A stretch of 63,551 nucleotides of DNA from an uncultured Opitutales bacterium (GTDB lineage Bacteria > Verrucomicrobiota > Verrucomicrobiia > Opitutales > Intestinicryptomonadaceae): assembly GCA_944389315.1 (NCBI GenBank), contig CALXLX010000006.1, positions 1 to 63,551 of the forward strand, read 5' to 3'. The position numbers were made by a program, and so were the translations under genes. This document shows, one piece after another, positions 18,299 through 27,333 of this stretch. Within the stretch, counting starts at the first letter, position 1, and each line of letters starts with the position of its first letter. The notes beneath the pieces are model-generated. The model did not search any database. It was not told the DNA's origin and saw only the letters and a list, made by a program, of their open reading frames with translations.

Positions 18299-21200
18299 CT
18301 ACTCGGACACTGTTTTTGAGAATATCAAGCTCATCTTTCCTATCAGGCCGGATTCCAGCGGGCCGTCCGTCCAGGCCCAATATTTCCAGTTGGATTCCTT
18401 CTCGCTCTCCGCAGGGAAATGTTTTTTCATGGAATTTGCCCAAGTCAGGCGTTTTTCCTTGGGCAGCGTGGCGTCATACAGGCAGCGGTTTACCCAGGTA
18501 TTGCCTACGGTTATCTCCAACAGGTTGTCCCCCTCCTTGAGATAATCTGTTATTTCCAGGTTGAACGGAGGCCTCCACATGGTGCCAGCGTCCTTCCCGT
18601 TAAGGCGCACTTTTGCAACCTCGCGGACATCGTCTATGAGCAGATAGGCCTTTTCCCCCTTCTCGAGACGGGGCAGGGCGAAGGTCTTTTTGTAAACGGC
18701 AAGCCCGGAATAGTGCTTTATGCCCTCGTCGCTTGAATCCGTCCAGCTGGATAGGCTTCCGAACATTACGGGCTTTTCAGGGCCGCCCCACTTCGGGTCG
18801 AAAGAGACTTCAAAGGGCGGTTTTATCTCTATCTCACCGCGCGGTGAGTCGGACTTTAGCACCACGGTTTTGCCGTTTGCCTTCTTCAGCTCCAAAAGCC
18901 CCTTCTTGAAGAACTCCGCGGAAAGGAGGCCCTCCTTAGACCTGTTTATCGAAGGCGGCGGCGGATTGTATGCGACCTTGGTGTCTTTTGCCTTTTGCGA
19001 GTCAGCAAAATCTGCGGCTATCTCCTCGGGCGTCAAGGCTCTGTCTACAACCTCAAAGCCCTCGTAGGAGCCCCTGAATGATTTTCTGACGCTGTCTGCC
19101 GGGTGCAGCTTTCTGCCCGACGCCTTCGGCGCCGTCTTTACAAACTTTCCGTTTATGTAAAGCGACGGAACGGAGTTCTTATATACCACAGCTATTCTCG
19201 TGTTCGGCAGAATCTGCGTATCCACCGAAAGAGGGGAGTTGAAGTATCCCGCGCCGTGCTCGAAAACTGCGACGGAATTCTTCCCCGCGCTTATGCCAGC
19301 GCACGCGGCGGAATTGTCGTTCATCTTAAGATGCATCTGCTCCGGGTGCAGAAGGAAATTTTCGTTGGACTGCGTCAATATCCCGGAGGCTTTCTCCTCG
19401 GAGGTCTTTCTGTCGGCTTTGGGCGATACCGTGGCCAGCATCGTGAAGTTTGCCTCTATCTTCGTGTTGTCGAACCCCGCGGAGGGCGGAGCAGAAGGGA
19501 ATATCTCCTCGCCGTCGAGCTTGGCTTCCACGACTTCCGACGAGTCCTTCCTGCCTTTGAATACGACAAATATATTTTCCATTTTTTTCAGGCTAAGCGG
19601 CATCACAGTTCTGCCGTCCTTCTCAGTCATGGCCCACGCGCGCTCTATGCGGCCGGTTTCGGCGTTCCATATGTAGGCGTCCTTCCCGGATACGTCGAAA
19701 GACATGGTTCCGGATTTGGTGTCGTAGGGGTCTGAATTTAAAATCCAGAACCATTTGGCTCCGTCCGCGGAGCGGCGCGCCATTGCGAAAATGTCGTCCT
19801 TGGCTCCGCCGCCTATGTTGCAGTCAAAATAGCGCTTGAATCCGCGGCTGTTCAAAACCTCCGCCGCGGAATGCCCGTAGTATACAATACCCTCTCCAAT
19901 GCGCTTGTGCCCTTTGGGCCCCTCGGGGAAAAGTTCGGAGACAATCTTTTCCATCCTTTCCCTGTCTTTTTCACCGCCCCTTAAGGTGGTGTTTGTAATG
20001 GGCTTTTCAAGGAAGGCAATTATGGCGCCCTGCTCGGCGTATCCTTTTATAGCTTCGAGCGTTTCGAGCTTTAAAACGGGGGTTGATACTATGAGTACCT
20101 CGTATTCCTGCCTGCCGGGGCTTACAAGTTTTCCGTCGCGAACCTTTAGGTAGTTGCGCACGCTGTCGCCGTCGACGGTGTCGGCCTGGAATCCGTTGGG
20201 GAAGCCTGGGCAGTCTCCCGTCCAGGGGACGGAGTCGTTGGCCAGTATGAGTATGCGGTTGTCGAGCTTGCCCTGCTGGAGCATGTATTGCAATCTTGCA
20301 ACATACTTAAACCAGTCGTGGGAAATAGGCCACCATACGGTCTTGCGGTTTTGGGATATGCCCCAAGGCTCCATCTGCCAGCCGGGGCGGGTCTCGTCGG
20401 GCTGGTGCGTGTAGGAGTGGAATACAGCAACGTTTGTCCCTGCAAAGAACAGGGTGTCGAGAGCGCCCTTCATTATCCAGGGAGTCTCGCTCCAGTTGCC
20501 CTTGCGGCTCGAGAGAGCCTCGCAGGTGACGTACTTTTTGCCGTAGAAACTCGCCACGCTCGTCACGGAACTCTTGCGCGACGACGATCCCCTTACCGGG
20601 TTTACAACCCCCTTTACCCGCGGCTCGTGCCAGACTTCAGTCATGGGGAAATCGGCCTCCCTGAAAGAGGAGATGTGGTCCCTCATCCATACGCCGCTGC
20701 CGCCTTCGCTCTCGTAGAGCAAGCCCTCTTTGTTGGTAAGCTCCCTCATCTTGCCGTAGAAATTCTTGTCGACAAGGCTTGCGAACGTCTCGCGCAGGTC
20801 CCGCAGGAAGTTTTCCGTGTCGGTCACGGATCCTATGCACTTGCCGGCGTAAACGGGCAGCCAGGGTAGTACGTCGTAGCCGTTTATGCCCTTGAAAAAT
20901 TCCGGGAAGCGCCTTGTCCAATTCTGGCTGCCTGCTTCCCAGGAGTCCGTCTCTATTATCTTGAAGGTTTTTCCCGCAAATTTGCCGGAGGCGTCTATCA
21001 TTTTCTTGGGGTACGAATTGAAGTGGAATTCCACGGCGTCGGGGTCGAACTTGTCAACCTCAAGCCCCCTGCCATGCTCGGTTGCGGGGTGGTTTGTCTT
21101 GCCCGTAGATATCATGCCCGCCCGCATGACAACCCAGTCTCCCTTGGGCAAGTCCAAAGTTATCTTGCCTTCGGAGTCGGGCCGCTCTTTGAAGACTATT

Positions 21201-22396
21201 ATGTCGCTTTTCTTTAGAATGGCGTTTTCGGGTATGGAGTTTTCAGGAGTCTGCCTCAGATTGCCTCTGTTGTCCAGCGCCCCCGTCTTGCTGGCAAGGT
21301 CCAATATGCCGCCCTTTGATGAAACCTCTCCATCCGCGATAAGATCGAAATCTCGCAAATCGAGCGACCATTCCTCCTCGACCCCCCGGCGCACGCGCTC
21401 CGAGGGATCTTTGCTCATGCGCCTTATTATGCGCCAAAACTTAGCCTTGCGTGGGGCGAACTTTGCGTAGGATTCGGGCGTGTCGAACTTGAATTCGTGC
21501 ACAGCCTCAAAGTTTTTGCCGTCGTTTGAAGCCTCGAGGAAAATTCCGCGCTGGGCCTCGTACCTGTATATGACTTCGGCGTTTACGGCGCAGAATTCCT
21601 GAGGCTCGTCAAATTCCAATGTAAGGCCGCAGATCTGGTCTTTTCTCTCCCTGTCGTGCCTGAAACGCACGACGGTCTCGTTCAATCCGTCGACGGCGTT
21701 TTCCATCTTTCCCATCACCGTCACATAGCTTTCGGCGGGGCTAAGCTTGTATTTTGCGGAGCGCATCTTGTTTGGCTTGGTCTTGTCGCGCCAGGCAACG
21801 ACAGCAACATCCTCGTAATAATATTGGGGATTTGCCGTGCCCTTGGGCAAAACAAGGATCTTCTTGCCGCCGCCCGAGGTTTTTGTAAGGGTCCACTTTA
21901 AGTATTTCATGGACAGCTCCGGCGTTATCCATGGGCCGCCGGCCTCGGACCAGCCTTCGCAGTTGTGTATGCCGAGCCCCAGCCCGTAGTGGTTGGCCCT
22001 TTCGGCGACATAGGAGAAAGTGTCGAACCACTCGGGCGAATTAAACTTCAACTGCCCCTTAACCGAACCGGGGATATGGAATATGCGCACAAAGCCGTAG
22101 CCTTTGTCGGCCATTTCGCGCAAGTCGGCGTCTATGCCCTCGCGGCTGACGTTCCCGTTTATCCAGTGCCACCATGTCTGCGGTTTTGACCAGCCCTGCG
22201 GATTCTTAAAGTCGGCCTCGTTTAAAAAATTTGAAGGCTCGTCGGGATTGAAATTTGTGTATTTGTAGAAACTTGCGTCGCTATTCCCATTCACACTCCA
22301 ACGCGCATTGCATGCGTTGTAAATTTTTTCATCTCCATTCGCGGCCCCAAGCGCGATAAATATCCCAAATGCGCTATATAACAATGTTTTTCTCAT
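18299..22396 (-). CDS. Secreted GH106-type alpha-L-rhamnosidase
   Basis: About 1365 residues with a signal peptide (RKTLLYSAFGIFIALGAANG). Near the N-terminus are PQTWWHWINGNVSREGIDAD and LGLGIHNCEGWSEAGGPWIT, the two strongest signatures of glycoside hydrolase family 106, which removes alpha-L-rhamnose from pectic and other plant glycans. A concanavalin-like region (KNSVAVFEHGAGYFNSPL) and a C-terminal GH2-like sugar-binding domain (VAKVRLNGKDAGTMWRPPF) complete the usual architecture. Start ATGs exist at 22420, 22402 and 22396. The promoter geometry places the transcript 5' end at about 22397, so I chose 22396, which is also the best signal-peptide start. No regulator or transporter is adjacent. 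Confidence 0.88.
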   Translation of the reverse strand: MRKTLLYSAFGIFIALGAANGDEKIYNACNARWSVNGNSDASFYKYTNFNPDEPSNFLNEADFKNPQGWSKPQTWWHWINGNVSREGIDADLREMADKGYGFVRIFHIPGSVKGQLKFNSPEWFDTFSYVAERANHYGLGLGIHNCEGWSEAGGPWITPELSMKYLKWTLTKTSGGGKKILVLPKGTANPQYYYEDVAVVAWRDKTKPNKMRSAKYKLSPAESYVTVMGKMENAVDGLNETVVRFRHDRERKDQICGLTLEFDEPQEFCAVNAEVIYRYEAQRGIFLEASNDGKNFEAVHEFKFDTPESYAKFAPRKAKFWRIIRRMSKDPSERVRRGVEEEWSLDLRDFDLIADGEVSSKGGILDLASKTGALDNRGNLRQTPENSIPENAILKKSDIIVFKERPDSEGKITLDLPKGDWVVMRAGMISTGKTNHPATEHGRGLEVDKFDPDAVEFHFNSYPKKMIDASGKFAGKTFKIIETDSWEAGSQNWTRRFPEFFKGINGYDVLPWLPVYAGKCIGSVTDTENFLRDLRETFASLVDKNFYGKMRELTNKEGLLYESEGGSGVWMRDHISSFREADFPMTEVWHEPRVKGVVNPVRGSSSRKSSVTSVASFYGKKYVTCEALSSRKGNWSETPWIMKGALDTLFFAGTNVAVFHSYTHQPDETRPGWQMEPWGISQNRKTVWWPISHDWFKYVARLQYMLQQGKLDNRILILANDSVPWTGDCPGFPNGFQADTVDGDSVRNYLKVRDGKLVSPGRQEYEVLIVSTPVLKLETLEAIKGYAEQGAIIAFLEKPITNTTLRGGEKDRERMEKIVSELFPEGPKGHKRIGEGIVYYGHSAAEVLNSRGFKRYFDCNIGGGAKDDIFAMARRSADGAKWFWILNSDPYDTKSGTMSFDVSGKDAYIWNAETGRIERAWAMTEKDGRTVMPLSLKKMENIFVVFKGRKDSSEVVEAKLDGEEIFPSAPPSAGFDNTKIEANFTMLATVSPKADRKTSEEKASGILTQSNENFLLHPEQMHLKMNDNSAACAGISAGKNSVAVFEHGAGYFNSPLSVDTQILPNTRIAVVYKNSVPSLYINGKFVKTAPKASGRKLHPADSVRKSFRGSYEGFEVVDRALTPEEIAADFADSQKAKDTKVAYNPPPPSINRSKEGLLSAEFFKKGLLELKKANGKTVVLKSDSPRGEIEIKPPFEVSFDPKWGGPEKPVMFGSLSSWTDSSDEGIKHYSGLAVYKKTFALPRLEKGEKAYLLIDDVREVAKVRLNGKDAGTMWRPPFNLEITDYLKEGDNLLEITVGNTWVNRCLYDATLPKEKRLTWANSMKKHFPAESEKESNWKYWAWTDGPLESGLIGKMSLIFSKTVSE

Positions 22397-22403
22397 ATAC
22401 ATT

Positions 22404-22433
22404 ATTGTACTAAATCTCATTTATATGTGTCAA
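22404..22433 (-). promoter_or_regulatory. Near-consensus sigma-70 promoter of the GH106 gene
   Basis: On the minus strand TTGACA (22433-22428) is a perfect -35 box. It is followed after 18 bases by TACAAT (22409-22404), 5/6 to the -10 consensus. The ATG at 22396 begins 7 bases after the -10 box, so the mRNA should be leaderless or carry at most one untranslated base. Confidence 0.8.
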
Positions 22434-22741
22434 GGAGTTTATACAAAATCCAACAAAAACCCAGAAATATTCTTTTATTCTTACGGGAAATCTATAAATC
22501 TATGGGGAGATTAAAAAAATCCGAAACGCGCGGAAGTTCGCCGGCAGAAACATCTGAAGGCATGGATTTCCCCTCAGGCGCTTCTTCACCATGGGCCTGC
22601 CGCGCGATACGGCCGCCGTTCCGGAGAAAATAAAAACACACATCCGCCGATAGGCTCTGTGGATTTTTCCATAAAAGCTTGCTTGTTTTAAGGGCGGAAA
22701 ACGCCTAAAATAAACTTCATAACATAAAATTTTTAATCAAG
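22434..22741. other. Intergenic region between divergent genes
   Basis: About 300 bases between the GH106 promoter and the pyrophosphatase gene. A short open frame from 22501 has no ribosome binding site or family likeness. The stretch 22700-22740 is AT-rich and probably contains the promoter of the downstream gene. Confidence 0.4.
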
Positions 22742-24400
22742 GTGCAGGAAAATATATACATAGTAGGGCACAGAAACCCAGATGTAGATTCCGTATGTTC
22801 GGCGTTGGGATACGCCGCGTACAAGGCGGCCACGGGCAATGCTAACTACAAAGCCGCGCGCTGCGGGATATCCAACGCGCGCATAGACAGAATACTCAAA
22901 AAATTCAAGGCGCCCCTGCCAGAATATCTCGGAGACGTGCGCCTGCGCGCGCAGCACGTCATGCGGAGGGACTTCTTGAGCCTTCCCAAGGACGTGTCTT
23001 GCTATGCGGTTATGGATATGATAGACCGCTACGATCTGCGTTCCGTGCCGCTTTTGGATTCGGCGGGAAAGATGCTCGGAGAGGTATCCGTGTTCGATTT
23101 GGGGGAGTTCTTTATTCCGCGCCCGCGTTCCCCGAGGGAGGCAAGAAGGGTGCGCGCAACGCTAAACGACGTCATAAAGACTCTCGACGCCGAAGCCCCC
23201 GCAGTGTTCCGCGCCGACGAGATGGAGGATATGTTCGTGCGCATAGGCGCAATGGAGGTAAGCTCTTTCGGCTCTTTCATAGACAAGGAGCAGCTGCGCC
23301 CCGAACAGAACCTCATAGTGGTGGGCGACAGGTTCGACATACAGATTAAGGCCGTGCAGATGGGTGTCCGCGGAATAATAATCACGGGCGGATACCCCGT
23401 GGACGCGGCGGTTCTTGAAATGGCGCGACAGAAATCCGTAAGCGTGATATCCTGCAAGCACGACTCCGCGACAACCGCGCTGCTGGTGCGCATGGCAACC
23501 CGCGCTGAGCCGCTAATGCGGAGGGATTTTTCATCCGTAAGGCGCGAGGCGCTGCTGTCGGGAATAGCGCTTAAGAAGAAGGAGTTTTCGGGCGGAACCA
23601 TATTTGTGTGCTCGCGCGAGGGCAAGTTGGAGGGGGTTTTCAGCCGCACTGATCTGATAGATCCGCCCCGAAGGAAGCTCGTGCTTGTGGACCATAACGA
23701 GCTCTCCCAGGCTGTGACGGGCGCCGAGGAGGCGGAGATCTTGGAGATAATAGACCACCACAGGGTTGGCGGCGCCCAGACGGTAAATCCCATACTTTTC
23801 ATAAATAAGCCCGTCGGGGCAACATGCACGATAGTCTCGGAGTTTTTCATGCGCGACGGTCTCAGGCCCGACAAGCGCACTGCCGGGCTTCTGCTTGGGG
23901 GCATAGTCTGTGACACCTTAAACCTCAAGAGCCCCACGGCCACTTCCGCCGACGCCGAACAGATGCGGCGCCTCGAGAAAATCTCCGGGGTAAACGCCTC
24001 TGAGCTTGCAGATTATGTCTTTGGGGCGGACTCCGTCATACTTTCCTCCCCGCCAAGCCAGACTGTTCTGGCCGACTGCAAGTTCTACGAAAACGACGGC
24101 GTGAAATTCTCCGTATCCCAGGTTGAGGAGCTTGGCTTCGACAATTTCTTCTCCAAATTCCGCGAATTGAAGGACGCTCTCGAAAAACTTAGGAAGGACA
24201 GGGCTCTTTTATTTTCGGCCCTGCTCGTGACAAACGTCATAAAGCAGGATTCCCTCCTGCTGATTTGCGGGGACGAGAATTTTGTCTCGAAAATAGGCTA
24301 TGCGTGGGATTCTGAGCGCGGGGTGTTCGAGCTGCCGGGCATAGTAAGCCGCAAGAAGCAGCTTGTGCCGTATTTGTCGGGGCTTCTTAAGGATTTCTAA
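22742..24400 (+). CDS. CBS-domain family II (Mn-dependent) inorganic pyrophosphatase
   Basis: 552 residues, GTG start. The DHH domain is split. IVGHRNPDVDSVCSALGYA at residues 6-24 gives the first metal ligands, and VDHNELSQA (about 315) and IIDHHRVGG (about 337) give the rest. The inserted regulatory region contains a CBS half near 75-125, a DRTGG-like module near 140-245 and a second CBS half at about 250-305. The C-terminal DHHA2 domain ends with GIVSRKKQLVPYL, the substrate-binding RKK. This is the architecture of nucleotide-regulated CBS-PPases, which hydrolyse PPi and are controlled by adenine nucleotides. It stands alone. Confidence 0.9.
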   Translation: MQENIYIVGHRNPDVDSVCSALGYAAYKAATGNANYKAARCGISNARIDRILKKFKAPLPEYLGDVRLRAQHVMRRDFLSLPKDVSCYAVMDMIDRYDLRSVPLLDSAGKMLGEVSVFDLGEFFIPRPRSPREARRVRATLNDVIKTLDAEAPAVFRADEMEDMFVRIGAMEVSSFGSFIDKEQLRPEQNLIVVGDRFDIQIKAVQMGVRGIIITGGYPVDAAVLEMARQKSVSVISCKHDSATTALLVRMATRAEPLMRRDFSSVRREALLSGIALKKKEFSGGTIFVCSREGKLEGVFSRTDLIDPPRRKLVLVDHNELSQAVTGAEEAEILEIIDHHRVGGAQTVNPILFINKPVGATCTIVSEFFMRDGLRPDKRTAGLLLGGIVCDTLNLKSPTATSADAEQMRRLEKISGVNASELADYVFGADSVILSSPPSQTVLADCKFYENDGVKFSVSQVEELGFDNFFSKFRELKDALEKLRKDRALLFSALLVTNVIKQDSLLLICGDENFVSKIGYAWDSERGVFELPGIVSRKKQLVPYLSGLLKDF

Positions 24401-24682
24401 CGGGGCCTAAGCGCTTAACGCCCGCCGAGCGGGCGGCAAAAGCATGTTGCAATATTCCCGCGAGGGTGGGGGCGGCAAAGTTTCCCTTTCGGGGGTATGC
24501 CGGCTCCTACTGGCGATTTCTCCCCAGGCGCCTTGCCGGAGGGCGGCCTCTCATATAAAAAATTCCCGTTTTTCCGGCCCGTTTTGCGCGAAAAAACACA
24601 GTTGTGGCTGTTTTTTCTTTTCAGACGATTTTCCGTATGTAAAAATCCTTCAAATAAAAACTAAGGGAGATTTTCTGAACAG

Positions 24683-27214
24683 ATGAAAACCAGCGTGCTA
24701 AGAAACCATAAATCCGCCGCCTTCGTGGGCGAAGGGTTCAAATACTCGTACGAAGATTTTCTGTTTTTTGTGCGCGCTCTTTCGGCAAAACTCCCCGGCG
24801 GATTCAGAAAGGCCGCAATTTTTGCGGAGAATTCTCCGGCGTGGATAGTGTCGTTCTTCTCTGTCTGGAGCAAAGGCGCCTGCGCCATACCAATGGACGC
24901 AAAAAGCTCTGTGGCGGAGCTTGCCTATATGCTCGACGATTCCTTCCCCGAGGTCGTATTCACAGATTCCGAGCATATCCAGACTGCGCGCGAGGCGGTT
25001 AAGCTTTTAAAATGCCCCGCTCCGGAAATCATAGACATAAGCGGGGCGTGCTCTGCGGAGGTTCTTGACGCGGAGAGGAAAACGTCCCTCGGGAACTTCG
25101 AGGTGCTCATGGATTCCGACTCGCTGTCGTTGATAGTCTATACCTCGGGCACGACGGGAAATCCGAAGGGCGTGATGCTCAGCTACAAAAATTTGAAAAG
25201 CAATGTGGAAAGCGTCGTGGAGGCGGGATACTTCTACAAGGGAATGTCCGTGCTTATGATGCTTCCGTTCCACCACATACTGCCGCTCATGGGCACGGTT
25301 GTAGCCCCGGTGTTTGTGGGGGGAAAAATGGTGTTCCCAAAATCTCTGTCGCCGGCGGACATATCGGCGGTGATGTGCAGGAACCCCGTGGACATCGTCA
25401 TTAGCGTCCCGCGCTTCTACGAACTAATCTGCGCGAACGTCAAGGAGAAGATAAACCGCTCTAAAATTCTCAAGGGGCTTTTCCTGCTGTCAAAGGCGGT
25501 TGGGTCGCTGAAGTTTTCGAGGTTTGTATTCGGGGCGGTGCACAAGCGCTTCGGGGGAAGGGTCAAATACTGGGTGTGCGGCGGAGCGGCCCTGCAGAAG
25601 GACATCTGGGCGGATATGAAGGCGCTCGGTTTCAATATATGCGTCGGCTACGGCATGAGCGAATGCGCCCCCATAATAACATTTCCGCGCATAGGCAACG
25701 TGAAGATAGGCTCGTCTGGCCAGCCCTTAAGCTGCATGGAGGTGCGCATTGTAGACGGCGAGATAGCCGTCAGGGGGGACAACGTCACCCAGGGGTATTT
25801 CGGCAAGCCCGAGGAAACCGCCCTTGCGATAAGAAACGGCTGGCTGTACACGGGCGATTTGGGCTATTTCGACGAGGACAACTTCCTGTTTATAACAGGC
25901 AGGCGCAAGGAGATTATAGTGCTGCCCAACGGCAAAAATCTGGACCCCTACGAGATGGAATGCCAGATTATAGACCAGATGCCGCAGGCCGTCTCAGAGG
26001 CTGGGGTAACCATGTACGAGGACATACTCCAGGCAATAATATGCCTTAAGCCGGAGTTCGCGGAGGGAAAGAGCCGCGCGGAAATAGACGCGTTTATACG
26101 CGACAAAATCATACTTCCCTACAACCGCTCAGCCGCCAGCTACAAGCGCATAATACGTTTCGTATATTCGCCTAAGGAGCTTCCCAGAACGCGTGTCGGC
26201 AAGCTTAAGAGGTTCCATCTGGCGTCGTATCTCGAGAGCGTACGAGAGGACGCGGCTGTGGAGTCTTCTCCCCTTAAGCCCGAGCCCGATACGGACATAT
26301 ACCGCGAGTTAAAAAGCCTCATATCCGGCCAGGTTTCCATGCCCGTCTCGCCCGACGCGCATCTTGAGATGGATTTGGGCCTGGACTCCCTCGGGAAAAT
26401 CTCCCTGCAGTGCCATATAAAGGAAAACTACGGCGTGGAGATGCCGGAGTCTGAATTTGCCAAGTACGCGACTTTGCGCGAACTTTCAGAGTACGTCAGG
26501 GAGAGGCGCGAGAGTTTCGAGCCCTCGGGCAAGGCCGTCACTTGGACGGAAATCATAGGCAGGCAGGCGGCGGAGAAGCTGCCCAAGACAAATTTCTTCC
26601 ATTTTTTGTCCATAATAGCCTTTAGAAGTTTCGCGCGGGCGTGGTACAAAATAGAGGTTGTCGGGTTTGACAACGTGCCAAAGGAGGGGGCGTTCATACT
26701 TGCGCCCAACCACCAGTCGTATTTCGACGGCGTATTTTGCGTGTATCCGTTCTCCAAGACAAAGCTCTACGGGACGTATTTCTTCGCCAAGATACGCAGC
26801 ATAATAAAAAGCGGCCTGCTGCGCTATTATGCGCGGCACAGCAATGTTATTATTATGGACATAAACGGAAACGTCCGAGAGAGCCTGCAGGCGCTCGCCG
26901 GCGTGATATCCAAGGGAAACTGTGTGGTGATTTTCCCGGAGGGCACGCGCACGCGCGACGGAGAGATAGCCGAGTTTAAGCAGGCCTTTGCAATACTTTC
27001 AAAGGAGCTGTCATGCCCCGTGGTGCCCGTGTTGATAAGCGGCGCGTACGAGGGGCTCAAAAGCCGCGCGAGCCTGCCTGCGAGGGGCACGAAGGTAAGG
27101 GTGGAGTACTTTCCGCCAATGCTGCCCGCCGACGGCGAAAGTTACGACGAGTTTTCCTCAAGGGTGCGCGCTTTGCTCGTGGAGGAACTTCAGAAAAACA
27201 GAAATATGAACTGA
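24683..27214 (+). CDS. Acyl-activating enzyme / acyl carrier / glycerophosphate acyltransferase fusion
   Basis: 843 residues with three domains. First is an AMP-binding acyl ligase (VYTSGTTGNPKGVML at about 151, GYGMSECAP, YTGDLGYFDEDNFLFITGRR). Second is a carrier domain at about 535-610, with the phosphopantetheine Ser in LGLDSLGKIS. Third is a PlsC-type acyltransferase at about 650-835 (NHQSYFDG, the HX4D motif, and FPEGTRTRDG). The ligase could load a fatty acid onto its own carrier domain and the acyltransferase pass it to a lysophospholipid, a self-contained Aas-like remodelling enzyme. E. coli Aas has the reverse order and no carrier domain. Its substrates are inferred, not shown. Confidence 0.85.
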   Translation: MKTSVLRNHKSAAFVGEGFKYSYEDFLFFVRALSAKLPGGFRKAAIFAENSPAWIVSFFSVWSKGACAIPMDAKSSVAELAYMLDDSFPEVVFTDSEHIQTAREAVKLLKCPAPEIIDISGACSAEVLDAERKTSLGNFEVLMDSDSLSLIVYTSGTTGNPKGVMLSYKNLKSNVESVVEAGYFYKGMSVLMMLPFHHILPLMGTVVAPVFVGGKMVFPKSLSPADISAVMCRNPVDIVISVPRFYELICANVKEKINRSKILKGLFLLSKAVGSLKFSRFVFGAVHKRFGGRVKYWVCGGAALQKDIWADMKALGFNICVGYGMSECAPIITFPRIGNVKIGSSGQPLSCMEVRIVDGEIAVRGDNVTQGYFGKPEETALAIRNGWLYTGDLGYFDEDNFLFITGRRKEIIVLPNGKNLDPYEMECQIIDQMPQAVSEAGVTMYEDILQAIICLKPEFAEGKSRAEIDAFIRDKIILPYNRSAASYKRIIRFVYSPKELPRTRVGKLKRFHLASYLESVREDAAVESSPLKPEPDTDIYRELKSLISGQVSMPVSPDAHLEMDLGLDSLGKISLQCHIKENYGVEMPESEFAKYATLRELSEYVRERRESFEPSGKAVTWTEIIGRQAAEKLPKTNFFHFLSIIAFRSFARAWYKIEVVGFDNVPKEGAFILAPNHQSYFDGVFCVYPFSKTKLYGTYFFAKIRSIIKSGLLRYYARHSNVIIMDINGNVRESLQALAGVISKGNCVVIFPEGTRTRDGEIAEFKQAFAILSKELSCPVVPVLISGAYEGLKSRASLPARGTKVRVEYFPPMLPADGESYDEFSSRVRALLVEELQKNRNMN

Positions 27215-27333
27215 AGCCAACCTGGTTGCCTTTCCGGCGCGCCTTAGGATTTGCGCCCATTGCGGTTGCTTGCGCCCGGATTTTATTTTTGGCGGATTTA
27301 ATTTTTTGCACTTAACACATTCTAAACAAATAA

